64,000 nt of DNA from positions 310,001-374,000 of the forward strand of contig NZ_JACHIV010000001.1 in assembly GCF_014203325.1 (NCBI RefSeq), in the 5' to 3' direction. Positions 1-7,737 of this stretch are shown here, in pieces. The position numbers were made by a program, and so were the translations under genes. The notes under the pieces are model-generated. The model was not told the origin of the DNA, ran no database searches, and saw nothing but the letters and a program-made list of their open reading frames with translations. Within the stretch, counting starts at the first letter, position 1, and each line of letters opens with the position of its first letter. This DNA is from Saccharopolyspora gloriosae. Its GTDB lineage: Bacteria; Actinomycetota; Actinomycetes; Mycobacteriales; Pseudonocardiaceae.

Positions 1-1
1 G

Positions 2-595
2 CTGCGGAAGCTGCTGGGGCGCGAGGTGACCATCGGGCGCCGCTCGCCCGGATACGTGCTGGACATCGGGGACGGCAGGCTCGACCTCGCGGAGTTCGAG
101 CAGCACGTGCGGCTGGGGCAGGACGCGCTGGGGGCGGCCCGCTGCGAGGAGGCGGTGCGGCACCTGCGGCGCGCGCTGAACCTGTGGCGCGGCCCGGCGC
201 TGGTCGACGTCGCGGAGTCGCTGGCCGCGGAGGAGGACGGCCGGTTGCAGGAGCTGCGGCTGGTCGCGCTCGAAGGCCTCGTGGAGGGCGAACTGGTGCT
301 GGGCGGGCACGCGCGGCTCACCGCGGAGCTGTTCGGGCTGGTGCGCCTGCACCCGCTGCGCGAGCGGTTCCGCGCGCAGCTGATGATCGCGCTGCACCGC
401 TGCGACCGGCAGGCCGAGGCGCTGGCCCTCTACGACGAGGGGCGGCGGCTGCTGGCCGCGGAGTTGGGCGTGGACCCGGGGGTGCGGTTGCGCCGGGCGC
501 ACCACGCGGTGCTGACGGCCGACGCGGCCGACCCGGTCTCGCTGGAACCGCCGCGGGAATCGGCCCGGGTCGGTGCCGCCACGCTGCGAATATAG
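2..595 (+). CDS. SARP/AfsR-type regulator, C-terminal part (5' end outside window)
   Basis: The frame is open from base 2, so the gene starts upstream. The visible roughly 197 residues are a bacterial transcriptional activation (BTAD) domain: an all-helical TPR-like region with motifs such as LRRALNLWRGPAL, LHPLRERFRAQLMIALHRC and ALALYDEGRRLLAAELGVDPG. These are hallmarks of SARP and AfsR pathway activators. The DNA-binding winged-helix part is missing from view. It lies directly upstream of, and codirectional with, the PKS genes, so it is the likely pathway-specific activator. SARPs bind direct repeats at 11-bp spacing, and three such sites occur in the cluster at 9.02, 15.97 and 32.38 kb. 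The protein ends soon after the BTAD domain, so no large AfsR-style ATPase follows. Family is certain; the pathway role is inferred. Confidence 0.9.
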   Translation: MRKLLGREVTIGRRSPGYVLDIGDGRLDLAEFEQHVRLGQDALGAARCEEAVRHLRRALNLWRGPALVDVAESLAAEEDGRLQELRLVALEGLVEGELVLGGHARLTAELFGLVRLHPLRERFRAQLMIALHRCDRQAEALALYDEGRRLLAAELGVDPGVRLRRAHHAVLTADAADPVSLEPPRESARVGAATLRI

Positions 596-608
596 AAATC
601 CCATATCC

Positions 609-631
609 CCGAGTCGCAGTGTGGGACTCGG
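609..631. promoter_or_regulatory. Inverted repeat after the SARP gene
   Basis: CCGAGTC and GACTCGG form a 7-bp inverted repeat separated by 9 bases, 14 bases after the SARP stop codon and about 107 bases before the ACP start. No T-run follows, so it is at best a weak terminator or an operator. The gap up to 737 contains no triplet of GTCAG repeats like the other cluster promoters. Confidence 0.35.
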
Positions 632-737
632 TAGAACGGTCCGGGTGCGCTGGGGGCGCCCCACGTCGCTGGCGCGATTTCGCGTCCCCCGAGTTCTCCG
701 GTTTGCATTTCGCTATTCCACGAGAATGGGAGTTGGC

Positions 738-1001
738 ATGACCACCACGAATGCGCGGGTCGACGAGGCCGGTCGCGGGAAAATCAAGGAAATCGTCTGC
801 GACATTCTTGAGATCGAGCCCGCGGACATGACCGACACCAGCCTGTTCAAGGACGATCACGGGGCCGATTCGATGGGCGCCATCGAGATCCTCTCGGCGC
901 TGGAGAGCACCTTCGACGTCACGATCGAGCAGTCCGAGCTCACCCGCATGGTCAACCTGGACAACGTGGTGGCGGTCGTCAACGAAGCGCCGGCCAACTG
1001 A
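738..1001 (+). CDS. Acyl carrier protein of the polyene type II PKS
   Basis: An 87-residue acyl carrier protein. The phosphopantetheine attachment serine sits in GADSMGAIEI, a variant of the usual DSL motif, followed by the acidic helix typical of ACPs that dock to ketosynthases. Two in-frame ATGs exist (726 and 738). I chose 738 because gggag at 728-732 lies five bases upstream. The KS, hydrolase, hot-dog protein, chain-length factor, dehydratase, ketoreductase and isomerase genes follow on the same strand with short gaps or overlaps. It is therefore the likely carrier on which the polyene chain is built, distinct from the second small carrier protein at 13.06 kb. Confidence 0.9.
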   Translation: MTTTNARVDEAGRGKIKEIVCDILEIEPADMTDTSLFKDDHGADSMGAIEILSALESTFDVTIEQSELTRMVNLDNVVAVVNEAPAN

Positions 1002-1028
1002 GCCGTCCACCGGGGAACGGGGCGAGCA

Positions 1029-2273
1029 GTGAGCGAGCAGCAGCAGACCCACCGCCGGGTCGTGATCACCGGTCTGGGCGTGGTGACCTGCCTGGGGGTG
1101 GGCGTCGAGGAGTTCCGCGACGGACTGCGGTCCGGGCGCAGCGGGGTGACCCCGCTCGTCAGCTTCGACACCACCGGGTTCGCGCACGCGAACAGTTGTG
1201 AGATCACCGAGTTCGCTCCGGAGCAGTACATGCACCGGGTCGATCCGGAGGAGCTGGGACGGGCCAGCCAGTTCTCGGTGGCCGCCGCGCGGATGGCCGC
1301 CGAGGACGCGGGGATGCCGCTGGACGTGCTGCGGCGGCAGCGGGCGCTGGTCTCGGTCGGCACCACCGACGCCGAGTCCCGAGACCTCGACGGCCTGGTC
1401 GCCGACCAGCTCGCGGACGGGCCGCAGCAGTGGGACCCGGTGCGGGCGCGGCGGGCCACCGCCGGGCGGTTGTCCACCAGCATCGTCCGCGAGCTGGAGC
1501 TGACCGATGTCGAAGCCGTCACCATCCCCACCGCCTGCGCGGCGGGCAACTACGCGATCGGCTACGGCTTCGACGCGATCCGCGAGGGCGACGTGGAAGT
1601 GGCGTTGTGCGGCGGGGCGGACGCGGTGTGCCGCAAGACCTTCACGGGCTTCTACCGGCTCGGCACCATCGCGCCCGAGGTGTGCCAGCCGTTCGACCTG
1701 GACCGCAAGGGGATCCTCACGGGTGAGGGCGCGGGGATCTTGCTGATGGAGAGCCTGGAGTCGGCGCAGGCGCGCGGCGCGCGGATCTACGCCGAGGTGC
1801 TGGGCTACGGCCTCAACTGCGACGCGCACCATCCGGTCGCCCCGGACCAGGGCAGCATCGCGCGGTGCGTGGAGCTGGCGCACCGCAACGCCGGTGTGAC
1901 GCCGGACGAGGTGGACTTCATCTCCGCGCACGGCACCGGGACGAAGGCCAACGACGTCACCGAGGCGGGCGCGATCCGCCAGGTGTTCGGCACGCCGCCG
2001 CCGACGGTGTCGATCAAGTCGATGATCGGGCACACCATGGGCGCGGCGAGCGCGCTGGCGTCGGCGGCGTGCGCGCTGGCGCTCACCGAGGGCTTCATCC
2101 CGCCGACGATCAACCACCGGGAGACCGACCCGGACTGCGGCGTGGACTGCGTGCCGAACGAGGCGCGGCCCGCGCGGCTGTCGGTGGTGCAGAACAACGC
2201 GCTGGCCTTCGCGGGCAACAACGCGGTGCTGCTGCTGGGCAGGCACGACCGGAAGGTCACCGCCGATGCGTGA
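1029..2273 (+). CDS. Beta-ketoacyl-ACP synthase (KS-alpha, FabF-type)
   Basis: A 414-residue FabF/type II PKS ketosynthase. The Cys-His-His triad is intact: nucleophilic Cys in TACAAGNYAIG, first His in SAHGTGTKANDVTE, second His in IKSMIGHTMGAASA. It should catalyse decarboxylative Claisen condensation of malonyl-ACP with the growing acyl chain, paired with the catalytically dead partner encoded at 4037-5161. It starts with GTG behind a purine-rich stretch 27 bases after the ACP stop. Its 3' end overlaps the hydrolase gene by 8 bases. Together with a ketoreductase and FabZ-like dehydratases this resembles the highly reducing type II PKSs that make polyenes (ishigamide, colabomycin and cinnamoyl-lipid type) rather than aromatic type II PKSs; no cyclase or aromatase is present. 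Confidence 0.92.
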   Translation: MSEQQQTHRRVVITGLGVVTCLGVGVEEFRDGLRSGRSGVTPLVSFDTTGFAHANSCEITEFAPEQYMHRVDPEELGRASQFSVAAARMAAEDAGMPLDVLRRQRALVSVGTTDAESRDLDGLVADQLADGPQQWDPVRARRATAGRLSTSIVRELELTDVEAVTIPTACAAGNYAIGYGFDAIREGDVEVALCGGADAVCRKTFTGFYRLGTIAPEVCQPFDLDRKGILTGEGAGILLMESLESAQARGARIYAEVLGYGLNCDAHHPVAPDQGSIARCVELAHRNAGVTPDEVDFISAHGTGTKANDVTEAGAIRQVFGTPPPTVSIKSMIGHTMGAASALASAACALALTEGFIPPTINHRETDPDCGVDCVPNEARPARLSVVQNNALAFAGNNAVLLLGRHDRKVTADA

Positions 2274-3066
2274 CGGGGGTGCGCCGCGGCTGCGCCGTCC
2301 CGCGGCGGAGCCGGGCGCGCCGCGGGCGATCCTGCTGCACGGGCTGGCGGGCCGGGCGGACGTGTGGCGGCCGTTCCTGGACCGCGCGCCCGGGGGCTGG
2401 GAGTGGTGGGACGTCGAGCTGCCCTGGGCGGGCATGTCCGACCCCACCTGGGCGCACCGGGGCGATCCGGTGGAGCTGCTCGCGGCGGTGCTGGACGGGC
2501 GGCACTTCGACCTGGTCGTCGCGCACTCCTTCGCGGCGAACCTGGTCACCGAGGCCGGTTCCCGCGGGTGGTTCCGGGAACTGCCCGCGGTGCTGGTGAG
2601 CCCGTTCTACCGGTCCCGCGCCGACGAGTTCGACTGGTCCTCGATCAGCTACTACCTCAACGAGTTCCACCGCACGTTCCTGGAAGCGATGACCCTCGGC
2701 GAGGCCGCGCGGTTCCCGGCGAACTACCGGACCTGGATGGCGCACCGGTTGCGCGACTGGGTCGGGCCTTACGGCTGGATGCGCTTCTTCGACGTCTACC
2801 TGCGGAGTCCGCTGGTGGACCTGTCCACGACCACCGCCGCGCGGCTGGTGGTGGTGGGCGAGCAGGACGTCGCGGCGCGCCCGGAGGACGGGCGGGCGCT
2901 CGCCGCGGCGCTGCCGGACGGGCGGCTCGCGCGGCTCGCCGACTGCGGCCACTTCCCGATGGCGCAGGACGCCGACGGGTTCTCCCGCGCCGTCGCGGAC
3001 TTCCTGACCACGCTGCCGAGCGAACGCCGGCGGCGCGAACCCGAACCGAGCATGGAGTTGATGTGA
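2266..3066 (+). CDS. Alpha/beta hydrolase (editing or release esterase candidate)
   Basis: A 266-residue alpha/beta-hydrolase. The oxyanion motif HGLAG is near residue 27. The nucleophile elbow is AHSFA, an unusual form of GxSxG in which both flanking glycines are alanine. The acid is probably in VVVGEQD and the histidine in DCGHFPMAQD. It overlaps the KS gene by 8 bases and the next gene by 4, so it is translationally coupled within the PKS operon. Plausible roles are hydrolytic removal of stalled chains from the ACP, or chain release. The substrate cannot be read from sequence. The final 15 residues are arginine- and glutamate-rich and probably disordered. Confidence 0.8.
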   Translation: MRDGGAPRLRRPAAEPGAPRAILLHGLAGRADVWRPFLDRAPGGWEWWDVELPWAGMSDPTWAHRGDPVELLAAVLDGRHFDLVVAHSFAANLVTEAGSRGWFRELPAVLVSPFYRSRADEFDWSSISYYLNEFHRTFLEAMTLGEAARFPANYRTWMAHRLRDWVGPYGWMRFFDVYLRSPLVDLSTTTAARLVVVGEQDVAARPEDGRALAAALPDGRLARLADCGHFPMAQDADGFSRAVADFLTTLPSERRRREPEPSMELM

Positions 3067-4040
3067 ACGCCAACAGCAATGCCGTCGTGACCATCGAGCG
3101 CGGCACCGCACCGGAAGCCACCCGGACCGAGCTGCGCCCCCGCTACGAGGGCTCGAACATCTGCACCTGGATCGGTTTCAAGCACGTCAACTTCATGGTC
3201 GAGGAGGCCGTGCTGGACCACCTGCGCCAGCGCGGGTTCCCGGCGGGCGCGCTCTACGAGCGGTACGGGCTGTGCACCGACATCTCCACGATCGACACCA
3301 AGATCCTCACCGCGTTCCACATCGACGACCTGGCCGTCGCCGAGGTCCGCCCGGTCGCCGGGCCCGGTTCGGGGATGTCCTTCGAGGTGGAGCTGACGGT
3401 GCGGCGGGCGGAGCAGGTCAAGGCGGTGACCGCGAAGGTGACCGTCTCGTTCCGCGCCGACGACCGCGGCCTGCCGGTGGAGCCGGTTCCCGCGGAGCTC
3501 GCCGAGCACGTCGTCGCCGAGCTGGGGCGTCCCGCCGAGGCCGTCGAGGTCGGCGACCGGGACCCGATCGAGCTGCTCACCGAGGGCGCGAACGCCTTCG
3601 GCTGGGCGTGGCGGATGCCGTACTTCTACTGCCACTTCACCGAGCGGGTGCAGATGTCCGGCTACCTGCGGCAGATGGAGGAGGTCGTCGACCTGTTCCT
3701 CGCGGACCGCGGGGTGTCCATCAAGAAGTTGCTGGACGAGCAGGACTGGATTCCGGTCGTGCCGCACTCCCGGATCGAACTGCTCGGGGAGGCGCGGATG
3801 GAGGAGGAGCTCTACACGATCTTCACCGTGGAGCGGGTGTTCAAGCGCCTCACCTACACCGCGCGGATGGACTGCTACGTGCTGCGGGACGGCGTGCTGG
3901 TGCCGACCGCGACCGGGCGGATCACGCACGGCTACGCGGTGATCGACAACCGCCGGGACTGGTCGCTGGTGGACTTCGACGACCAGATGCTCGCGGCCCT
4001 GGGCGGCGGCAGCGGCTCGGCGGCGGGGCGCGGGCGATGA
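3063..4040 (+). CDS. Double hot-dog fold protein of the PKS operon
   Basis: A 325-residue protein starting at GTG 3063 (ggag five bases upstream), overlapping the hydrolase by 4 bases. The C-terminal half (about residues 180-310) reads as a 4HBT-like hot-dog domain: CHFTERVQMSGYLRQMEEVV, then VPHSRIELLGEARMEEELYT and a terminal strand GRITHGYAVID. The N-terminal half (about residues 20-150) has a similar pattern (HVNFMVEEAVLDHLR, DTKILTAFHIDDLAVAEVRP), so it looks like a tandem double-hot-dog protein of thioesterase or dehydratase type. I do not recognise a named family. Its position between hydrolase and chain-length factor suggests it acts on ACP-bound intermediates, as thioesterase, dehydratase or isomerase. 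Confidence 0.7.
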   Translation: MNANSNAVVTIERGTAPEATRTELRPRYEGSNICTWIGFKHVNFMVEEAVLDHLRQRGFPAGALYERYGLCTDISTIDTKILTAFHIDDLAVAEVRPVAGPGSGMSFEVELTVRRAEQVKAVTAKVTVSFRADDRGLPVEPVPAELAEHVVAELGRPAEAVEVGDRDPIELLTEGANAFGWAWRMPYFYCHFTERVQMSGYLRQMEEVVDLFLADRGVSIKKLLDEQDWIPVVPHSRIELLGEARMEEELYTIFTVERVFKRLTYTARMDCYVLRDGVLVPTATGRITHGYAVIDNRRDWSLVDFDDQMLAALGGGSGSAAGRGR

Positions 4041-5161
4041 TCGCGATCGCCGCGGACGACCACCGCGCCGGGGGCGGTGAGCTGGTGCTCTCGGCCTGGT
4101 CGGCGGTGTCCCCGTTCGGCGTCGGGCGCGCGGCGTTCGCGGCGGGCATCGCCGGTGGTCGCGGCTGCGTCGCGGAGCTGGACGAGTCGGCGGGGCCGTT
4201 CCGCCGGGGCGGGGTGATCCCGGACTTCGTCGCCGCGGAACAGCTGGGGCGCAAGGGAACCCGTTCGATGGACCGGGTCACCGCGATCTCGGTGAAGACG
4301 GTCGGGGCGCTGCTGGAGGAGTGCGGCCCGGAGCTCACCGCGGAGTCCGACCGGCTGGCGCTGACCTGGGGGACCGGGTCGGGCAGCGCGCAGAGCATCA
4401 TGGACTTCACCAGGGATTCGCTGACCGGCGCGAAACCGTTCCACGTGGACCCGGCGAAGTTCCCGAACACCGTGATGAACCGGGCCGCCGGGCAGAGCGC
4501 GATCTGGCACTCCATCAAGGGCCCGAACACGACGATCGCCGGTGGCGCGCTGACCGGGTCGCTGGCGCTGCGCAACGGCGTGCGGCTGGTGCGCGGCGGG
4601 CACTGCGACCGGGTGGTGTTCGGCGCCTCCGAGGAGCACACGCCGCAGCGCTCCTGGCTGGAGTGGCGGGCAGTGGACGGCCGGGCCGAGGACGGCTGGG
4701 CGCTGGGGGAGGGCGGTGCGGCCTTCCTGCTGGAGCCCGCCGCGGACGCCGCCGCAGCGGGCCGGGCGCCGTTGGCGCGAGTGCTCGGCAGCCGGTTCCG
4801 GGCGTTCGGCGAGCCGGGCCGGGCGGACCGGGCGCTGGCCGAGTGCGTGTCGGCGAACTTCGCCGAGACCGGTGCGTCGGCCGGTGCGGTGCGGGTGGTG
4901 GCTCCGCTGGACGACTCGGGCGAGTGGGGCGAGCGGGAGCGCGCGGTGCTCGACGAGCTGGTGCCGGACGCCGAGCGGATGCGGCCGCGAGCGCTCATCG
5001 GGGACACCTCGGCCGCGGCCGGGGCGATGCAGCTGGCCGCCGTGCTGGCCTGGGCGCAGGCGCGCGGAACCGAGCCGGGCGACCTGGCGTTGATCACCGG
5101 GATCGAGCGGGACGGCACCGCGGGGTCCGTGCTGCTGGCGCTCGGCGGGGACGGCTCGTGA
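4037..5161 (+). CDS. Chain-length factor (KS-beta), catalytically dead KS partner
   Basis: A 374-residue thiolase-fold protein of the FabF/KS family without the catalytic residues. The Cys position reads TIAGGALTG, where the active KS has TACAAG. The position of the second catalytic His reads IGDTSAAAGAM, where the KS has IGHTMGAAS. This is what is expected for a chain-length factor, which heterodimerises with the KS and shapes the polyketide tunnel. It starts at ATG 4037, overlapping the hot-dog gene by 4 bases. It is shorter than the KS (374 against 414 residues), and its C-terminal region is more diverged. The CLF role is by family analogy. Confidence 0.87.
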   Translation: MIAIAADDHRAGGGELVLSAWSAVSPFGVGRAAFAAGIAGGRGCVAELDESAGPFRRGGVIPDFVAAEQLGRKGTRSMDRVTAISVKTVGALLEECGPELTAESDRLALTWGTGSGSAQSIMDFTRDSLTGAKPFHVDPAKFPNTVMNRAAGQSAIWHSIKGPNTTIAGGALTGSLALRNGVRLVRGGHCDRVVFGASEEHTPQRSWLEWRAVDGRAEDGWALGEGGAAFLLEPAADAAAAGRAPLARVLGSRFRAFGEPGRADRALAECVSANFAETGASAGAVRVVAPLDDSGEWGERERAVLDELVPDAERMRPRALIGDTSAAAGAMQLAAVLAWAQARGTEPGDLALITGIERDGTAGSVLLALGGDGS

Positions 5162-5514
5162 TCCGCGTCGAGGTGCGGGCGGTGACCTGGTCCGAGCACG
5201 CCGTGTCCGGGACGGTGCGGGTGGATCCGGCGGAGCCGGTGTTCACCGGGCACTACCCGGGTTTCCCGCTGCTGCCCGGTTTGGCGTTGCTGGACGTGGT
5301 GCAGGCCGTCGTGCGCAGGTGCCCCGGCCGGGAGTGCGCGCGGCTGGAGGGCGTGGAGCGGGTGCGCTTCTTCCACGAGGTCCGGCCGGGCGACGAGCTC
5401 GCGGTCGACGTGGAGTTCGGCGCGGACGGCGGCTGCAGCGTCGCGATCGGTTCCGGGCAGGGGAGGGTCGCGCAGCTGCGCTGCGGGCTGCGGGTGCCGG
5501 CGGTGGCCGCGTGA
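5158..5514 (+). CDS. FabZ/FabA-like hot-dog 3-hydroxyacyl-ACP dehydratase
   Basis: A 118-residue single hot-dog protein. FTGHYPGFPLLPGLALLD matches the FabA/FabZ active-site segment (GHFPG plus the MPG-helix), with catalytic His in GHYPG; the acidic residue on the central helix is Asp (LLDVVQ) rather than the usual Glu of FabZ. Its GTG start at 5158 overlaps the chain-length factor stop by 4 bases, and its end overlaps the next dehydratase by 4. It probably dehydrates beta-hydroxyacyl-ACP intermediates during polyene growth, perhaps as a heterodimer with the adjacent protein, as such pairs often work together in highly reducing type II systems. Confidence 0.83.
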   Translation: MIRVEVRAVTWSEHAVSGTVRVDPAEPVFTGHYPGFPLLPGLALLDVVQAVVRRCPGRECARLEGVERVRFFHEVRPGDELAVDVEFGADGGCSVAIGSGQGRVAQLRCGLRVPAVAA

Positions 5515-5999
5515 CCGGGCAGGCGCGGATCCGCGCGACGATCCCGCACCGGCATCCGATCCTCCTGGTGGATCGGGTCGTGTCGGTCGAGCCGGGGGCG
5601 CGGATCCGCACCCGGAAGGCGATCAGCGGGACCGAGCACTGCTACGCGGGCCTGCCGGACGACGCGCCGGAGGAGGAGTACGCCTACCCGCTGAGCCGGT
5701 TGCTGGAGTCCTGGGCCCAGTCCGCGGTGCTGCTGGCGAGTTGGGAACGGCCGAACGCGGACGTGCTCACCGGGCAGGTGGAGCTGCTGACCGGCTTGCG
5801 CGGCGTCGAACTGGTGGAACCGGTGTACCCGGGTGACGTGGTGGAGCACGTGGTGATCGCGGTGCGGGAACTTCCCGACGCGGCGATCTTCCGCGGCGAG
5901 TGCGCGGTCGACGGCCGAATCGCCGTCCGCGTCGGCCAGCTCACCGTGGCACGACGCGATGCGGACTTCCTGCGTCCGGGCGGAACAGGCGCTCGATGA
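5511..5999 (+). CDS. Second FabZ-like dehydratase subunit (altered active-site segment)
   Basis: A 162-residue FabZ-like protein. The N-terminal hallmark IPHRHPILLVDRV is well preserved and the central helix contains the expected acidic residue (SRLLESWAQSAV). The usual GHFPGHPxMPG loop is replaced by a longer sequence around EHCYAGLPDDAPEEEYAYP, so the canonical His is displaced or lost. The first dehydratase keeps His with Asp while this one keeps Glu without clear His, so the two may form a composite heterodimer. GTG start at 5511, 4-base overlap with the preceding gene. A structured repeat follows, separating this gene from the ketoreductase. Confidence 0.78.
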   Translation: MTGQARIRATIPHRHPILLVDRVVSVEPGARIRTRKAISGTEHCYAGLPDDAPEEEYAYPLSRLLESWAQSAVLLASWERPNADVLTGQVELLTGLRGVELVEPVYPGDVVEHVVIAVRELPDAAIFRGECAVDGRIAVRVGQLTVARRDADFLRPGGTGAR

Positions 6000-6140
6000 A
6001 CGATTCCGGGGAAGCAGCGTTCCCTCGCTGCGCCCTGTCAGCGGCGGAGCCGTCGTGCACTGGCCGGGCGGAGCCACGGCTGCCTGGCGGCCGAAGGCCG
6101 TGCCTGCATGTGCGAAGCACATAGCCCACGTCACCAAGGT
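6000..6140. repeat. Small-hairpin tail next to structured repeat copy 1
   Basis: Spacer after the second dehydratase gene, containing short GC-rich palindromic units: GGCGGAGCC-type arms, GGCCGAAGGCC near 6089-6099, and an accessory hairpin with arms ATGTGC and GCACAT around GAA near 6108-6123. The same tail occurs beside repeat copies 5 and 6. I see no gene in it. Confidence 0.6.
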
Positions 6141-6250
6141 GACCACCGGCGGGTTCTCAGGTGTCTTCTCGCGAGGACGGCTTTTTTCCCAAGTGGCGGA
6201 GCCACTCGGGAGAAAGATCCCGCAGCGAGAAGACGCCTGAGGTTCCGCTA
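6141..6250 (-). repeat. Structured intergenic repeat, copy 1 (reverse orientation)
   Basis: Outer arms at 6156-6172 and 6225-6241 (CTCAGGTGTCTTCTCGC against GCGAGAAGACGCCTGAG) pair with one exception: T6162 faces a G. That is a G-U wobble in a plus-strand transcript but a mismatch on the other strand. The inner stem is at 6181-6216, with GTGGC/GCCAC around a GGA loop. Conserved flanks are GACCACCGGCGGGTT and GGTTCCGCTA. The copy lies between two plus-strand genes of the PKS operon and ends 46 bases before the ketoreductase start. Confidence 0.85.
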
Positions 6251-6295
6251 CCTGCCCCACTACGCAGATCAAGTCCAGGGAGGAAAAGGAATCCG

Positions 6296-7042
6296 ATGTC
6301 CGAAAGTACAAGGCCCGTGGCGTTGGTGACCGGTGGCTCGCGGGGGATCGGGCGGCACGTGGTGACCCGGCTCGCCGCCGCCGGTCACGACGTGGCGCTG
6401 TGCTACCAATCCGATGCGGACGCCGCGGCGGAAGTGGCGGAGTTGGCCGCGGAGTCCGGTGCCGCGGTGCTGGTCCGGCAGGTCGACGTGGCGGAGCGCG
6501 CCGAAGTGGACCGGTTCGTCAAGGACACCGAGAAGGAGCTCGGCCCCGTGGAGTCCGCGGTTGCCTGCGCCGGGATCGTCAAGGACAACCCGATGGCGCT
6601 GCTCAAGGACGAGGACTGGTCCCGGGTGCTGCGGGTGAACCTGGACGGCACCTACAACCTGTGCAAGTCGGTGCTCTTCCCGATGATCAAGCGCAAGCGC
6701 GGTTCCGTGGTGACGTTGTCCTCGGTCGCCGGGGTGCACGGCAATGCGACGCAGGCGAACTACTCGGCGTCCAAGGCCGGGATCATCGGGCTCACCAAGG
6801 CGCTGGCGAAGGAGGTCGGCCGGTACGGGATCCGGGTGAACGCGGTGGCGCCCGGGTTCATCGAGACCGACATGCTCTCCGGGCTCTCCGAGCAGGCGCT
6901 CGCGGCGTCGACCGCGGCGGTTCCGCTGGGGAGGCTGGGGCGCCCCGAGGAGGTCGCGGACCTGGTGGAGTTCCTGGTCTCGGACCGCGCGTCGTACCTG
7001 ACCTGCCAGGTGCTGCAGCTCGACGGCGGGCTGGTCCTGTGA
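6296..7042 (+). CDS. FabG-type 3-oxoacyl-ACP reductase (ketoreductase)
   Basis: A 248-residue classical short-chain dehydrogenase. The cofactor motif TGGSRGIG is near residue 14, NAG is replaced by CAG (VACAGIV), the catalytic Ser is in VTLSSVAGVHG and Tyr-Lys in ANYSASKAG. The TGGSRGIG motif with no acidic residue directly after the second strand suits NADPH. It should reduce beta-ketoacyl-ACP to beta-hydroxyacyl-ACP before dehydration. I chose ATG 6296 because ggaggaaaagga lies just upstream; the frame extends further 5' but runs into the structured repeat. The 3' end overlaps the isomerase gene by 4 bases. Confidence 0.92.
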   Translation: MSESTRPVALVTGGSRGIGRHVVTRLAAAGHDVALCYQSDADAAAEVAELAAESGAAVLVRQVDVAERAEVDRFVKDTEKELGPVESAVACAGIVKDNPMALLKDEDWSRVLRVNLDGTYNLCKSVLFPMIKRKRGSVVTLSSVAGVHGNATQANYSASKAGIIGLTKALAKEVGRYGIRVNAVAPGFIETDMLSGLSEQALAASTAAVPLGRLGRPEEVADLVEFLVSDRASYLTCQVLQLDGGLVL

Positions 7043-7737
7043 GCACCGCGCGCGGGCCCCGGTTCTACTTCTCGCTGCGCAGCCCGTACTCCTGGCTGGC
7101 CTACCGGGAGATCCGGGAGCGGCACCCGGGCCTGGTGGACCGGCTGGACTGGATCCCGTTCTGGGAGCCCGACGAGCGCTCCACCGAGCTGCTGGCCCAA
7201 CGCGGCGGCCGCTTCCCGTACGCGGCGATGTCCCGGGCCAAGCACCTCTACGTGCTGCAGGACGTGGCGCGGCTGGCGAAGGCGCGGGGGCTGCGGGTGT
7301 CCTGGCCGGTGGACCGGGACCCGGTGTGGGAGGTGGCGCACCTGCCGTACTTCCTGGCGCTGCGCGCCGGGCGCGGGCACGACTACATCTCCCTGGTGTA
7401 CCGGGCGCGCTGGGAAGAGGGGCGCGACGTCAGTGATCCGGCTGTGATCGCCGAGATCGGTGCCGAGCTCGGCCTGGACCCCGCGCGGGTCGCCGGGGCC
7501 GTCGACGACGAGGAGCTGCGCGCGGAAGGCGTCGGCAGCTTGCTGCGGGTCTGCCGCGAAGGCGTGTTCGGGGTGCCGTTCTTCATCGCCGGGCGCGAGA
7601 AGTTCTGGGGCTTGGACCGGCTGGAGCCGTTCCTCGCGGCACTGCCCGACGGTGCCGGGACCGCCGCGATTCCCGGCGTCGGGCCGGAATCCGGCTGGGG
7701 CTCGGTCGACGGCGGACATGCGGGGGGCTGCGGCTGA
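7039..7737 (+). CDS. DsbA-family / HCCA-isomerase-like protein, candidate polyene E/Z isomerase
   Basis: A 232-residue protein of the DsbA-like thioredoxin superfamily related to 2-hydroxychromene-2-carboxylate isomerase. The N-terminus FYFSLRSPYSWLAYREI carries the typical FDxxSPYSYL-type signature, with Ser in place of the CxxC disulfide motif. The C-terminal VFGVPFFIAGREKFWGLDRL is the conserved cis-Pro and closing segment. Proteins of this family accompany highly reducing type II PKSs for cinnamoyl-type acyl groups, where they are implicated in E-to-Z isomerisation of the polyene (family knowledge). No phytoene-desaturase-like gene lies beside it, so a Z-containing polyene rather than a ring is my inference. 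Overlaps the ketoreductase gene by 4 bases. Confidence 0.75.
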   Translation: MSTARGPRFYFSLRSPYSWLAYREIRERHPGLVDRLDWIPFWEPDERSTELLAQRGGRFPYAAMSRAKHLYVLQDVARLAKARGLRVSWPVDRDPVWEVAHLPYFLALRAGRGHDYISLVYRARWEEGRDVSDPAVIAEIGAELGLDPARVAGAVDDEELRAEGVGSLLRVCREGVFGVPFFIAGREKFWGLDRLEPFLAALPDGAGTAAIPGVGPESGWGSVDGGHAGGCG

